From Planctomycetota bacterium (GTDB lineage: Bacteria > Planctomycetota > JAJSAM01): a DNA stretch of 64,000 nt. The translations under genes were made by a program, and so were the position numbers. The stretch covers positions 189,914 to 253,913 of the forward strand of contig JAJSAM010000026.1 in assembly GCA_024274785.1 (NCBI GenBank), read 5' to 3'. Of this stretch, positions 8,024-16,624 are shown in pieces; the stretch's first letter is position 1, and each line of letters begins with the position of its first letter. The notes beneath the pieces are model-generated. The model made no database searches. It saw nothing but the letters and a program-made list of their open reading frames with translations, and was not told where the DNA came from.

Positions 8024-9064
8024 ATGGAGACGATGAATCGATCACGGGCGGCAACGCTCACCGCGCCGGGGAAGATCGAACTGAGGGATGTGCCGATTCC
8101 GGTGCCCGGGCCCCATGAACTCCTGGTCCGGGTTCGATTCGCGGGGATCTGCGGCACCGATCTGGCGCTGGTCGACGGGGGGTACGAGACGGATCTGCCG
8201 CTCGTGATCGGCCACGAATTCTGCGGCCGGGTCGTGGCCGCCGGCGAGGCGGTGACGGGCGATTTCTCCGACGCGTTTGTGACCGCCGAGATCAACGTCA
8301 CCTGTCTTTCGAGAAAGGTCGTCGATCCCTGCCGCATGTGCCTCTCCTCGATGTCCGCCCACTGCCAGTATCGCAGCGTCATCGGAATTCGTGAGAGAGA
8401 TGGGGCCTTCGCCGACCACCTCGTCGTTCCCGCAGCCAACGTCCACCGCCTGCCGAAGGAGCTTTCGCCGAAGGCCGGCGTGCTCGTCGAGCCACTCGCC
8501 GCGGCGATCCGGACTTTCGAAGTAACGCCCCTCTCTCCCGGTGATCACGTGGTCGTGCTCGGTGCGGGGCGGCTCGGGCTTCTCGTCGCAAAAGCCGCCC
8601 GGTCCCACGGGGCGCACGTGATCGCGGTATCGGGCTCCCCGGAGAAACGTGAACTCGCGCTTCGGTTCGGCGTGGCCAGTGTGGTCGAGGCCGGTCCGAC
8701 GGCGCGGGAGCAGGTTCTCGCTCTCACCGACGGCATCGGCGCGAACGTGGTCGTGGAGTGCAGTGGCGCCCCGGACGGTCTCGCCACGGCCGTGACGCTG
8801 GTGCGCCCCCGCGGCGTCATCGCCGAGAAGTCCACCGCCGGCCGGCCGACCCGGAAGTTCGATCCGACGATCGTGGTCGTCAATGAGCTCACGATCCAGG
8901 GCTCCCGGTGCGGTCCGTTCGCCAAGGCCATCGAGCGCCTGAAGTCCGGCCTCGTGCCGGTCGATGACTACGTATCCGGGGTGTTTCCGCTCAGCGAGAT
9001 CGAAGCGGCTCTCGAGGCGGCCCGGGGCGGGATCAAGATTCTCATCGAAGCTGGGCCGGACTGA
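8024..9064 (+). CDS. Zinc-dependent medium-chain alcohol/polyol dehydrogenase
   Basis: Cytoplasmic MDR-family dehydrogenase of 346 residues that would oxidise an alcohol or polyol with NAD(P). FAGICGTDLALVDGG supplies the catalytic-zinc Cys, LVIGHEFCGRV the His-Glu pair, and CLSRKVVDPCRMCLSSMSAHC a four-cysteine structural zinc site with wider than usual first spacing. VVVLGAGRLGLLVAKAA is the Rossmann nucleotide-binding turn. Substrate specificity is not evident; threonine, sorbitol and glucose dehydrogenase-like enzymes share this core. The start could be the ATG at 8024 or 8033; both have GGAG-type sequence upstream. It is convergent with the DUF885 peptidase, 30 bases away. Confidence 0.88.
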   Translation: METMNRSRAATLTAPGKIELRDVPIPVPGPHELLVRVRFAGICGTDLALVDGGYETDLPLVIGHEFCGRVVAAGEAVTGDFSDAFVTAEINVTCLSRKVVDPCRMCLSSMSAHCQYRSVIGIRERDGAFADHLVVPAANVHRLPKELSPKAGVLVEPLAAAIRTFEVTPLSPGDHVVVLGAGRLGLLVAKAARSHGAHVIAVSGSPEKRELALRFGVASVVEAGPTAREQVLALTDGIGANVVVECSGAPDGLATAVTLVRPRGVIAEKSTAGRPTRKFDPTIVVVNELTIQGSRCGPFAKAIERLKSGLVPVDDYVSGVFPLSEIEAALEAARGGIKILIEAGPD

Positions 9065-9094
9065 TCGGCTCCGGATCCCTCCCGGGGCTGGCCG

Positions 9095-10717
9095 CTACTC
9101 CCGGTGCGCCAGGTCGTACGCCCTGCGCTTTCCGAGGAGCACCGCCGCCGCCAGGTCGAGCGGGACCGGGCCCAGCGCGAGGAAGCGGTCATGGAACTCC
9201 CGCTCCGCCGCCGAACCGTTCATGGCGACATACGCATCCCGTATCGCCCGGATCTTGCGGTAGCCGATCAGGTAGGAGAGGGGCTGGGTCGGCATGGTCA
9301 TGTAACGGCGCACCTCCGCTTCCGCCGCGGACCGCTCGAGCAGGACGATGCCGGTCAGCATGCGCACCGCCGTGGAAGGCCGCAGATCGCCGACGTGCAG
9401 CCCCGCATCGACCACCACCCGAACCGCGCGCCACAGCTTCATGCGGAGAAAGGCCAGGCGCTCCGCCCTGGTCTCGTAGAAGCCGGCCCGGGACATCAAT
9501 TCCTCGGTGTAGAGCCCCCAGCCTTCGACATACGTGCTGCTGTAGCCGTAGCCGCGGCACGGCCGCTCGATCCGATCGGCCGTTGCGAACTGCAGGTGAT
9601 GCCCCGGGTTTGCCTCGTGCGGACCGATGACCTTCAACCAGGCTCTGCTCCGGTCACGGAGGAGAGCGGGAAGCGTTCCGGGCCGGGCTGTCTTCTCGAA
9701 CCGGGTGTACATCACGCGTCCGCCATACCGGCCGCCATTCGGCTTTCCACCGGGAAGATAGGAAGCGTAGGGAGCGGGGAAGGACGGCTCTCCGAGGATC
9801 ACGCGCGGCTGGGCCGCGAACTCGAAAATGGTGATGAGGCCACTCTCGATCATCAGCCGTTCGGCTGCGGCGGTGACCTCCCGGCAGTAGGCGAGCAACT
9901 CCTCCTCACCCGCGGGGTGAGAGGACATCCCGGACAACACCAGCACTTGCCACGACCGGTCTGGAGACTGGCGCCGGGCCTCCTCCCGGAGGAGTGCCAG
10001 ACAGTCGGCAACCGCGTCCCGGCCGAGCGAGAGGGCTTCCTCCGGACTGAAGGAGAGGCGGTGGCGCTTCTCGAGCAGCCATGCGAATCCCTCGCGGCCT
10101 TCCGGAGCGAGGCCATCGGCCCGGAGGTCGAGGTCGAACGCGAGGTCGGTCGCCACCTCGACCAGGGCCGCGGCCGCGGCGCGAAGCAGGGGATCGTCGC
10201 CGTCGATGGCCTGGGCGGCTCTGGAGAGCTCTCTCGCGTTCTTCGCTCCGGCGGCGATGGCGGCCCGCGGATCGCCGATCGAGATCGCCGCATACGTGCC
10301 CGGGCCGGGAACGGCCAGGCTCGCTGCGAGATCGAGCAGCGCCATGGGATCCGTTCGCTCCCCATCCGTCAGCGTGCGCGGAATCGGACGCGCCGGAAGC
10401 AGGGGGGCGCTGCTCTTCGGTGCGGCCGGTGGTTTCGGCGTCAGGCGGCGGTCGATCTCGATCAGGAGCAGGTGCAGGTCCACCCAGGTGTCATCGTCCA
10501 GGTGGTCGCGCGAGACGGTCAGGAGACCGCGGCGGATTTCGCGGAGCCGGGCCTTCTTCGCCGCCGGCCGTCGCAAGCCAAGGACCGTGAGAGCGTGGTC
10601 CATTTCGGAGGGAAGGCCGGTGTCGGCATCCGCGAGCGCGGACGCGGTCGGTGCGACCAGCAGGAAGAGTGCGACGAAGGCAAGGATGCTGCGGTTTCGA
10701 ACGGGCATGGACGGCAT
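9095..10717 (-). CDS. Secreted DUF885 family metallopeptidase-like protein
   Basis: DUF885 protein of 540 residues with an N-terminal signal segment (SILAFVALFLLVAPTASALA). Family hallmarks near the C-terminus are GPHEANPGHHLQFA (an HExxxxHH-type zinc motif), YVEGWGLYTEELM, and TQPLSYLIGYRKI. DUF885 proteins are predicted zinc peptidases, mostly uncharacterised. The family is usually 560-600 residues, so this is near full length, with a degenerate middle. The start was placed at the ATG at 10717; an ATG nine bases downstream is an alternative, and a GTG at 10828 in the same frame would extend it through the leader hairpins. Neither ATG has a good ribosome binding site, which fits control by the structured leader. 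Confidence 0.8.
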   Translation of the reverse strand: MPSMPVRNRSILAFVALFLLVAPTASALADADTGLPSEMDHALTVLGLRRPAAKKARLREIRRGLLTVSRDHLDDDTWVDLHLLLIEIDRRLTPKPPAAPKSSAPLLPARPIPRTLTDGERTDPMALLDLAASLAVPGPGTYAAISIGDPRAAIAAGAKNARELSRAAQAIDGDDPLLRAAAAALVEVATDLAFDLDLRADGLAPEGREGFAWLLEKRHRLSFSPEEALSLGRDAVADCLALLREEARRQSPDRSWQVLVLSGMSSHPAGEEELLAYCREVTAAAERLMIESGLITIFEFAAQPRVILGEPSFPAPYASYLPGGKPNGGRYGGRVMYTRFEKTARPGTLPALLRDRSRAWLKVIGPHEANPGHHLQFATADRIERPCRGYGYSSTYVEGWGLYTEELMSRAGFYETRAERLAFLRMKLWRAVRVVVDAGLHVGDLRPSTAVRMLTGIVLLERSAAEAEVRRYMTMPTQPLSYLIGYRKIRAIRDAYVAMNGSAAEREFHDRFLALGPVPLDLAAAVLLGKRRAYDLAHRE

Positions 10718-10737
10718 GATACACCGGGGACGAAAAG

Positions 10738-10828
10738 GAGCGGGCGGCCCCATTGGGACCGCCCGCTCGAGTTTTGTGCCTGGGACCCCGACCGGGGGTC
10801 CGTAATCCGCCCGGTCTAGGCCAGGCAC
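10738..10828 (-). promoter_or_regulatory. Structured leader with two hairpins upstream of the DUF885 gene; possible attenuator
   Basis: On the minus strand two strong hairpins precede the DUF885 start. The first pairs 10821-10828 with 10776-10783 (GTGCCTGG/CCAGGCAC) and encloses a GACCCC/GGGGTC hairpin. The second pairs 10759-10768 with 10738-10747 (GAGCGGGCGG/CCGCCCGCTC) and is followed by CTTTTC, so it resembles a weak rho-independent terminator. Just upstream, AAAGGAGGTGGTCCTGTG (10844-10861, leftward) would translate a nine-residue peptide MHRIRRCLA ending at TAG in the first stem. The layout resembles transcription attenuation, but the peptide shows no obvious run of a sensed amino acid. 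Confidence 0.4.
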
Positions 10829-11347
10829 CTCCGGATTCTATGCACAGGACCACCTCCTTTCCCGCGACCGGCTTCCTCCCGATCTGGCTCGCCGGGCCAT
10901 CACCGGACCGCGAATGCGGCGGCCGTCCTCGGTGCCGGAGGGCAAAGTGCCGACCAGCCGTCGGGCGGGGCCTGGATCGCCCATTCCCATCGGAATACCG
11001 GTACCGACGGTTCCGGGCCCGAGGTCCGTCGTGCGCGGCCGCACGACCCACGGACAAAATGATACCGCCGAAAAGGGCGTGCGGCCCGATTATCTGAAGA
11101 ACTCTGCATTTGCGATGCAGTCCTTCCGGGCCGAGGGAGCATGGTCGTGGATTTCACAGCGCGGTCCAGCCGCATGGAGGGTCGACCTCCGGGCGACCGT
11201 GCTGGCAGTCCGGCAGCGTCACATGGAATCTGCGAGCGCCGCGAAGATCTTGAACGTCAGTACTACAGGCCGGTCCCTGGCCCAGGCCGGTCCGGGGCGG
11301 GGCGAGTGGATGCGGCGGGCCCGTCTGAAATCCTGAGTTCGAGCTTC
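10829..11347. other. About 520 bases without a recognisable gene
   Basis: Spacer between the DUF885 leader and the GNAT gene. I see no convincing coding frame on either strand. It holds the strong ribosome-binding-site-like AAAGGAGGTG near 10852-10861 on the minus strand and a perfect small hairpin CTGCA/TGCAG at 11104-11120 whose seven-base loop looks like an anticodon arm but which lacks a T-arm. The direct pair TGAGTTCGAG at 11333 and 11355 is short. Confidence 0.5.
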
Positions 11348-11875
11348 TCAGATCTTGAGTTCGAGCGTGACCACCACTCCCTCGCGACCGATCACCGTGG
11401 CCGGGGCCGCCCGCTCGAGAAGTTCGCGGATGCCCCGGTTCTCGAAGTGGATGTCGGAGCGCAGGACGGTGATCCCCGCAGCCCGCGCCGCGGCCAGCAG
11501 CCGATCGTAGAGCATCGTGCCGACCCCGCGACGCTGATAGTCGTCCGCTACGGTGACCGCGACCTCCGCCGCATCGGGTCGGCCGGGCAGACGGACATAG
11601 CGGGCAACGCCGACGCCGATGATGTCGTCGTTCTCGTCCCTGGTGAACGCCACGATGGCGTAGTGCTGGTCGAAGTCGACTTCGGTCAGATAGGTCAGGT
11701 CCGCTTCGGTGAGTTCCTTGCGGTCCGCCAGGAAACGGAAGTAGCGGGACTCGCGAGAGAGCTTCGCGAAACCCTTTTCGAAGTGGGGCTTGTCCGTTCG
11801 GTGGACGCGGCGTACGTACAGAACCGTTCCGTCCCTGATGGTGACGATCTCCGGTTCCTCCGGCTCGAGGGCCAC
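11348..11875 (-). CDS. GNAT-family N-acetyltransferase
   Basis: Acetyl-CoA-dependent acetyltransferase of 175 residues. The acetyl-CoA-binding motif A is VADDYQRRGVGTMLYDRLL (Q/RxxGxG). The region FEKGFAKLSRESRYFRFLADRKELTEADL resembles the GNAT domain of bacterial Pat-type protein lysine acetyltransferases, which often carry a regulatory domain; none is present here. Substrate is unknown: it may be a protein lysine or a small amine. It is encoded immediately downstream of tRNA-Glu on the same strand (65 bases), so it could be read through from the tRNA promoter. Confidence 0.82.
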   Translation of the reverse strand: MALEPEEPEIVTIRDGTVLYVRRVHRTDKPHFEKGFAKLSRESRYFRFLADRKELTEADLTYLTEVDFDQHYAIVAFTRDENDDIIGVGVARYVRLPGRPDAAEVAVTVADDYQRRGVGTMLYDRLLAAARAAGITVLRSDIHFENRGIRELLERAAPATVIGREGVVVTLELKI

Positions 11876-11940
11876 GACAATCCTCCAGGTCCGGGCGGGA
11901 TGATGGTCCGGCGGTGTGCCCGGAATGCGACTGAGAGAGC

Positions 11941-12018
11941 TGGCGACCCCTACGGGATTCGAACCCGTGTACCCAGAATGAAAATCTGGTGTCCTGGACC
12001 TGGCTAGACGAAGGGGTC
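11941..12018 (-). tRNA. tRNA-Glu(UUC)
   Basis: On the minus strand the sequence folds as a complete cloverleaf: acceptor GACCCCT/AGGGGTC, anticodon stem CCAGA/TCTGG around the loop TTTTCAT giving anticodon UUC, and T-arm ACGGGTTCGAATCCCGT. The 3' CCA is encoded (TGG on the plus strand at 11941-11943). The length is 78 nt with CCA. It decodes GAA/GAG. Confidence 0.96.
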
Positions 12019-12110
12019 ACCGTCTGTCGGAACGCGAAAGATTAGTGTCGAGGTCACGAGTCTCCGAGAATTTTCCGCCGTCATCCGGAACGTGTCGTCC
12101 CCCGCGGGCT

Positions 12111-12998
12111 TCAGCGACTGCGTGGATGGGCCTTGTTGTAGATCTTCCGCATTCTCTCCACGGTGACGTGGGTGTAGATCTGCGTCGTCTCGAGGTTCTG
12201 GTGTCCGAGCAGTTCCTGGACGGCCCTGAGGTCGGCGCCGGCCTCGAGCAGGTGGGTGGCGAAAGAGTGGCGCAGAGCGTGCGGTGAAATCCGGCGGGAG
12301 AGGCCGGACCGGAGAGTGTACTTCTCGAGGAGGCGGCCCACGGATCGGGCGGAGAGGCGGGTTCCGTAGCGGTTCAGGAAAAGCGCGTTCTCCCGCAGGC
12401 TCGCCACCAGCGCCAGCCGTTCGGGGAACCACTCCCTGAGAGCCTCGAGTGCGAAGCTGCCGAGCGGGGCCAGGCGTTCCCGGCGTCCTTTTCCCATGAT
12501 CCGGGCCACGGCGCCGCGCTGGTCCACGTCTTCCTCGGACAGCGCGACGAGTTCACCCACCCGACAGCCGGTGGAGTAGAGGAACTCCAGGATGGCCCGG
12601 TCGCGCGTCGCGAAGCGGTCCTCCTCCCCGGGTGCGGAAAGGAGACGGGAGGTCTCTGCGGTGGTCAGGAACTTCGGCAGCCGCCCTGGCCGGCGCGGCG
12701 AACGGAGGGCCGCGGCCGGATTGCCAGGAACGAGTTCTTTTCGCGCGAGGAACCGGAAAAAGGCGCGCACGGCGGAGAGTTTCCTCGCACGCGTGACCGG
12801 AGAAAGCCCCGTTTCCGTCAAGTCCGCCAACCACATTCGGAGGTGCAACGTCGTGATTTCGGCGGCGGCACTGATGCCGTGCCCCTCGAGAAAGCCAGCC
12901 AGGTGTACCAGGTCCGCGCTGTACGCCCGGATCGTGTGGGTGGAAGCGTTCCTGCCCTCTTCGAGATGCACCAGGTATCTTTCGATCTCGACGTCCAT
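12111..12998 (-). CDS. Tyrosine site-specific recombinase XerC/XerD type
   Basis: Full-length Xer-type tyrosine recombinase (295 residues) that would resolve chromosome dimers at dif. The N-terminal SAM-like domain (residues 1-90) includes ERYLVHLEEGRNAS.HTIRAY, and the catalytic domain has the Arg of STGCRVGELVALS, Lys of GKGRRERL, the HALRHSFATHLLEAGADLRAVQELLGH box (HxxR...H) and the nucleophile Tyr in TTQIYTHV. The ATG at 12998 gives the standard length; an in-frame extension to 13190 is not similar to the family. The short distance to the tRNA does not show an att site. Whether it is XerC or XerD cannot be decided. Confidence 0.92.
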   Translation of the reverse strand: MDVEIERYLVHLEEGRNASTHTIRAYSADLVHLAGFLEGHGISAAAEITTLHLRMWLADLTETGLSPVTRARKLSAVRAFFRFLARKELVPGNPAAALRSPRRPGRLPKFLTTAETSRLLSAPGEEDRFATRDRAILEFLYSTGCRVGELVALSEEDVDQRGAVARIMGKGRRERLAPLGSFALEALREWFPERLALVASLRENALFLNRYGTRLSARSVGRLLEKYTLRSGLSRRISPHALRHSFATHLLEAGADLRAVQELLGHQNLETTQIYTHVTVERMRKIYNKAHPRSR

Positions 12999-13094
12999 GA
13001 TTTCCCCGGATCCTATCCCCTCGGAGGATGAACGAGAAGTCGGGAAAGTGACTCCTGAGGAGGACACCCCCGTACCCGCCTGACTCCATATGGC

Positions 13095-13123
13095 TTGCTG
13101 ACCTCCCGAACTGGGGCTAGGAT
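13095..13123 (+). promoter_or_regulatory. Predicted sigma70-type promoter of the HEAT-like secreted protein gene
   Basis: TTGCTG at 13095-13100, 17 bases, then TAGGAT at 13118-13123. A 6-bp hairpin CACCCG/CGGGTG follows in the leader around 13146-13165, then the ATG at 13194 with GGAAAGGAG. Confidence 0.5.
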
Positions 13124-13193
13124 AGACGTTCTTCGGTTTCGGCACCCGATTTGAAACGGGTGTACGGATATCGCCTGGAAAGGAGTACACACC

Positions 13194-13964
13194 ATGACCA
13201 TTTCCCGCCCGGTCTGGCTTCTCGGACTGGCGTTACTGATCGCCGCTGCTCCCCTTTTCGCGCAAGATGACGAGGAGACCGCGAATGATAAGGCTTCGGC
13301 ATTCGCCAAGGAGTTCAAGCGGGCGTTCAAGAAACGGACGGCCTCTCAGTTGACGGACGACATCGACACCATCGTGGCCTTCATGATGGACCCGGCGTTT
13401 GACGACAAGGGCGCGAAGAAGTCGCTGATGAAGTCGCTCGAGAAGGTGGCGACCTCGAAGGACACATCGGTGCGGGCCTATCTGGTCAAGAAGTGCGCGA
13501 CCGTCGGCAGCGACGTGGCGAAGCTTGTGGTGAAGATCCTCCAGATCGAGTTGAAGGCCCGGATTCCGGAGGAGGATGTCTACGAGGCCGCGTTCGAGAC
13601 CCTCGGGAAACTCAAGTCGGAGCGTCCCGATGTGACCAAGATCCTGACCGGATTCCTGAAGAACAAAGACAACTCCGTGGTCGCGCAGGCGTGTTACTCG
13701 ATGTCGCTCTACACCGGCGCCTCCGGGAAGGTCCGCAAGCTCTTCTTCGAGGAGGTGTTGAAGCAGTCCGAAGGAACCTTCAACTCCTCCCAGGGAAACG
13801 ACCAGAACGCTCAGCGTCGCTGGGCGATCATCGGGGACGATGTGATGGGGGCTTTGAACAACCTGTCGATCCCGCCCCGCGCACAAGCCGACTTCTCGAA
13901 TCCGGCGGTCGCGCGCTCCTGGTACAACAAGAACAAGAAGAAGCCCTGGAAGGCCGCGGAATAA
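13194..13964 (+). CDS. Secreted HEAT-like protein of unknown function
   Basis: Product of 256 residues with a signal peptide (VWLLGLALLIAAAPLFAQ, cleavage after AQ). The mature part is alpha-helical, with repeating patterns such as VRAYLVKKCATVGSDVAKLVVKI and VVAQACYSMSLYTGASGKV that fit HEAT-like repeats, a scaffold for protein contacts. The Lys-rich C-terminus ends in NKNKKKPWKAAE. No catalytic motif is seen. The start follows GGAAAGGAG. It is followed by a small membrane protein gene, a Nudix gene and a coiled-coil gene, with overlaps from the second on. Confidence 0.65.
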   Translation: MTISRPVWLLGLALLIAAAPLFAQDDEETANDKASAFAKEFKRAFKKRTASQLTDDIDTIVAFMMDPAFDDKGAKKSLMKSLEKVATSKDTSVRAYLVKKCATVGSDVAKLVVKILQIELKARIPEEDVYEAAFETLGKLKSERPDVTKILTGFLKNKDNSVVAQACYSMSLYTGASGKVRKLFFEEVLKQSEGTFNSSQGNDQNAQRRWAIIGDDVMGALNNLSIPPRAQADFSNPAVARSWYNKNKKKPWKAAE

Positions 13965-14038
13965 AACCTGAACGCGAGACCGCTGAAGCGAGCGGCGGGC
14001 GGGCGCGCTATCGGCCCCCGGATCGCCCCTTTCTGAGC

Positions 14039-14692
14039 GTGACTGTCGCCATCTGGATCCTGGCGGCGCTCTGCGTCGTCGGTTTCGTGCAAGCCATGCT
14101 CCTGTTTCCGAAGTTGATGCACCGGGGAGACGGAGAAGTCGGGACCGCAAGTCTCCCCGACCCCGCGCAGCGGGAAGTATGGGTCCTGGTTTCCCTCGAT
14201 GATCCGCCTCTCGTCCTGAAGCCGACTCTCGAACTGCCTGACGCTGCGGCCCTCGATGCGAAGCTGCTCGATCGGATCCTCTTCCCCGGTGGGGATGAGC
14301 ATCGGTGGTACGTCCTGCAGACCGCCCGGCCGGACCAGGAGCCGGTCACCCTCGACCTTCTCGCGATGCCGCCCGAGCTGAGCCTGGTGGACGGGCGGAA
14401 GCTCACCCCGGTGGGCATCGGCGGCCCCCGGACCGCCAGGTGGGAAACTCTGCCGGCCTACCTGCGGATGTTGCTGGCGTGTCTCCGGTTCGGCGAAGCC
14501 CGGGTCGTCCTCGACCCATCGGTGAGCCCACGCGTCCTGCTTGCGTTTCCCGCGGCGGCGGTCCCCAGGGCAGGGACCGTCTCCGGGGCCTCCCTCGGCG
14601 ACCGTGAATTCACGTCGATGCAGCTTTCCAAAGACGACCTTGACACCGAACTGGAGGGCGTCGGCGAACTGCTCAAGGCGAAGAAACCGTGA
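14039..14692 (+). CDS. Single-pass membrane protein of unknown function
   Basis: Product of 217 residues with an N-terminal membrane segment (IWILAALCVVGFVQAMLLF) and then a soluble region with no motif I recognise. GTG at 14039 is the first reasonable start; an ATG at 14097 within the helix is an alternative. Its stop overlaps the GTG of the Nudix gene by four bases (GTGA), so the two are translationally coupled. The surrounding operon suggests a conserved hypothetical function in this lineage only. Confidence 0.5.
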   Translation: MTVAIWILAALCVVGFVQAMLLFPKLMHRGDGEVGTASLPDPAQREVWVLVSLDDPPLVLKPTLELPDAAALDAKLLDRILFPGGDEHRWYVLQTARPDQEPVTLDLLAMPPELSLVDGRKLTPVGIGGPRTARWETLPAYLRMLLACLRFGEARVVLDPSVSPRVLLAFPAAAVPRAGTVSGASLGDREFTSMQLSKDDLDTELEGVGELLKAKKP

Positions 14693-15219
14693 GCGGCCCA
14701 CCCCGGCGGATCGCCACGGCGCGGGTCTACGAAGGGCAGCGAATCAACCTTCGACGGGATGTCTACGAGGCCGATGGCGTCGAGTTCGTCCGCGAGATTG
14801 TGGAGCATCCCGGGGCCGCTGTCGTGGTCGCGTTCGTTCAACCGGACGAACTGGTCCTCGTTCGCCAGTACCGGCCCGCGGTCGGCGAGATCCTGCTGGA
14901 ACTCCCCGCCGGAACGCTCGAGCCGGGCGAAGATCCCGCCTGCTGCGCCGCCCGCGAACTCACCGAAGAGACGGGATTCAGCGCTCGGAAGATCCGACCG
15001 CTCGGTATCGTCTATCCCAGTCCCGGCGTGCTGGGAGAGGTGATGCACTTCTTCGAGGGCCGGGAACTGGCGCCCGGCGAGAGTCGACCGGACCCGGGTG
15101 AGAGGATCGAGGTCGTGCGGATGCCGGTTTCGGAGTTGCTCGCGGGCATCCGCAACGGTGAGGTCACCGACGGCAAGACGGTCATCGGCCTGCTGTTGGC
15201 TCTGGAGCAATCGAGATGA
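14689..15219 (+). CDS. Nudix hydrolase, ADP-ribose pyrophosphatase-like
   Basis: Hydrolyses a nucleoside-diphosphate-linked substrate, most likely ADP-ribose, to protect against free ADP-ribose. The product is 176 residues. The Nudix box is near 83-105, GTLEPGEDPACCAARELTEE with TGF following (G5xE7xREUxEExGU), and LVRQYRPAV and GILLE-type ELPAGTLE match the ADPRase group. It starts with GTG overlapping the upstream stop and overlaps the next gene by four bases (ATGA). Confidence 0.9.
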   Translation: MSGPPRRIATARVYEGQRINLRRDVYEADGVEFVREIVEHPGAAVVVAFVQPDELVLVRQYRPAVGEILLELPAGTLEPGEDPACCAARELTEETGFSARKIRPLGIVYPSPGVLGEVMHFFEGRELAPGESRPDPGERIEVVRMPVSELLAGIRNGEVTDGKTVIGLLLALEQSR

Positions 15220-16547
15220 GTGCTGCCGGCAATAGGGGAGAGAGGCGGAAGGGGCGCCGGTTCCGGAAACCGGAATTCCGCGGGCCGCCTGCCGACGACG
15301 CCGGGATCGTCCCGGAGGACGGCAACCTCCCCGCGGTCAGCCCGTCACGGATGGCCGAAGAGTTGGGGATGGCCATGGCGCCGCTCAAGGACCTGGCCGA
15401 GGCCTTCCGTCTGAACTCCGACGCCATGAAGAGTCTGGCGGAAGGGCAGGCCCGGCTCGGCCGCCGGATCGAGAAATCCGATCGCTCCGAGGCGGTCGTC
15501 CAGTCCACCAAGGCGCTGAACGACACTTTCCGGGGAGTGCAGCGGACCCAGGAGCGCCTGATGGGGCGTCTGGAGGACGAGAAGAAACGCCCGCTGCGGC
15601 TCCTGATCGCCTCCGCCGTTGTCTTCGTGGTCCTGGTGGGAGGAAGCCTCTACCTGCTCTTCACCTGGCTCGAGGAGCGGGATCGCAAGGCCGGGCAGGA
15701 CAAGAGGGAGACGATCGAGAGTATCGTCGCCGGCCACGCCGATCTGATGGAGGATCTCCGGGCGAAACTGACCCGGGCCGAATCGGAACTGGTACGCCGC
15801 GAGACCGCCGCGGAGAGCGCTGCCACGAACCTGAGCGACCTGGCACGACGACTCACCGAGGCCGAAAAGCAGAACATCGGACTTCGGGCGAACCAGAAGG
15901 AACTCAGCCGGGAGGTGATGCAGAACACCGAACTGCGGACCACCATCTCCCGCCTGACCGGCGAACTGGAGCAGAAGAGCCGGGATCTCGAGGCGGAACG
16001 CCTCTCCCGCGCGGTGTTCGAAGAACAGATCGCCTCCCTCGAGGAAAAACTCTCGAAAATGGCCCGCCGCGCCGCCGCAACTCCCGCGGCGAACCCCGTG
16101 GCGAAGATTCCGGACGAGACCGGGCCGGAGCCGGCTGCGGAGCCGGAGGCGCCCCCACCGGCGCCCGTTCCGGAAGGCGCCGCCACCGATGCGGGAGAAT
16201 TGAAGCGAATTGTCGGTGTGCTCAATCGCCTTATCGCGGAAGTGCGGGGGGAGGAATCGTTCACGTTCACGAAGATCGGCGGAGTGCGCGGGAAGACGCT
16301 CTACGACGTGGAGGTGGCGAACTTCGACAAGACCGGCGCGGAGATCAAACGGATCCGGGCCGGAGAAGCTCGGATCGTGGTGGACGTGTCGGGACGGAGG
16401 GTGGAACTCCGCTTCAAGAACGGTCACATCTACTATTACGGTGTTCGCGCGCCATTCTGGGGCGGGGGGTATATCGTCTCGATGGTCAACGTGAATCCAG
16501 CGACGTGGCTGGGATCCGGCCTGACGATCTTCGACGAACTCCGGTAG
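15216..16547 (+). CDS. Membrane-anchored coiled-coil protein
   Basis: Product of 443 residues: a charged cytoplasmic N-terminus, one membrane helix (near residues 128-150, LRLLIASAVVFVVLVGGSLYLLF), a long coiled coil (about 160-290), a Pro/Ala/Glu linker (about 295-325), and a C-terminal globular region with GVRGKTLYDVEVANFDKTGAEI. The ATG overlaps the Nudix stop. I do not recognise a family for the C-terminal part. The design suggests a periplasmic or surface structural role, linked to the cell envelope. The gene ends before a 450-base spacer. Confidence 0.6.
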   Translation: MSAAGNRGERRKGRRFRKPEFRGPPADDAGIVPEDGNLPAVSPSRMAEELGMAMAPLKDLAEAFRLNSDAMKSLAEGQARLGRRIEKSDRSEAVVQSTKALNDTFRGVQRTQERLMGRLEDEKKRPLRLLIASAVVFVVLVGGSLYLLFTWLEERDRKAGQDKRETIESIVAGHADLMEDLRAKLTRAESELVRRETAAESAATNLSDLARRLTEAEKQNIGLRANQKELSREVMQNTELRTTISRLTGELEQKSRDLEAERLSRAVFEEQIASLEEKLSKMARRAAATPAANPVAKIPDETGPEPAAEPEAPPPAPVPEGAATDAGELKRIVGVLNRLIAEVRGEESFTFTKIGGVRGKTLYDVEVANFDKTGAEIKRIRAGEARIVVDVSGRRVELRFKNGHIYYYGVRAPFWGGGYIVSMVNVNPATWLGSGLTIFDELR

Positions 16548-16595
16548 TCGCGGCGGGGCGCCGTCCCGGGGGAATCCTCGGGCTTTCCTGCGGTC

Positions 16596-16624
16596 TTGAT
16601 CCCTCCTCGGGATCGACGTAAGAT
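16596..16624 (+). promoter_or_regulatory. Predicted sigma70-type promoter of RNase Y
   Basis: TTGATC at 16596-16601, 17 bases, then TAAGAT at 16619-16624. This would give an approximately 365-base leader before the RNase Y start. Confidence 0.4.

Noticed and set aside
11096..11130. tRNA-like anticodon arm with loop TTTGCGA (would read UGC)
   Set aside because: No T-arm consensus, no matching acceptor stem and no CCA; treated as a chance hairpin.
12999..13190. 64-residue N-terminal extension of the Xer recombinase
   Set aside because: No homology to Xer proteins and it overlaps the leader and promoter of the divergent gene.
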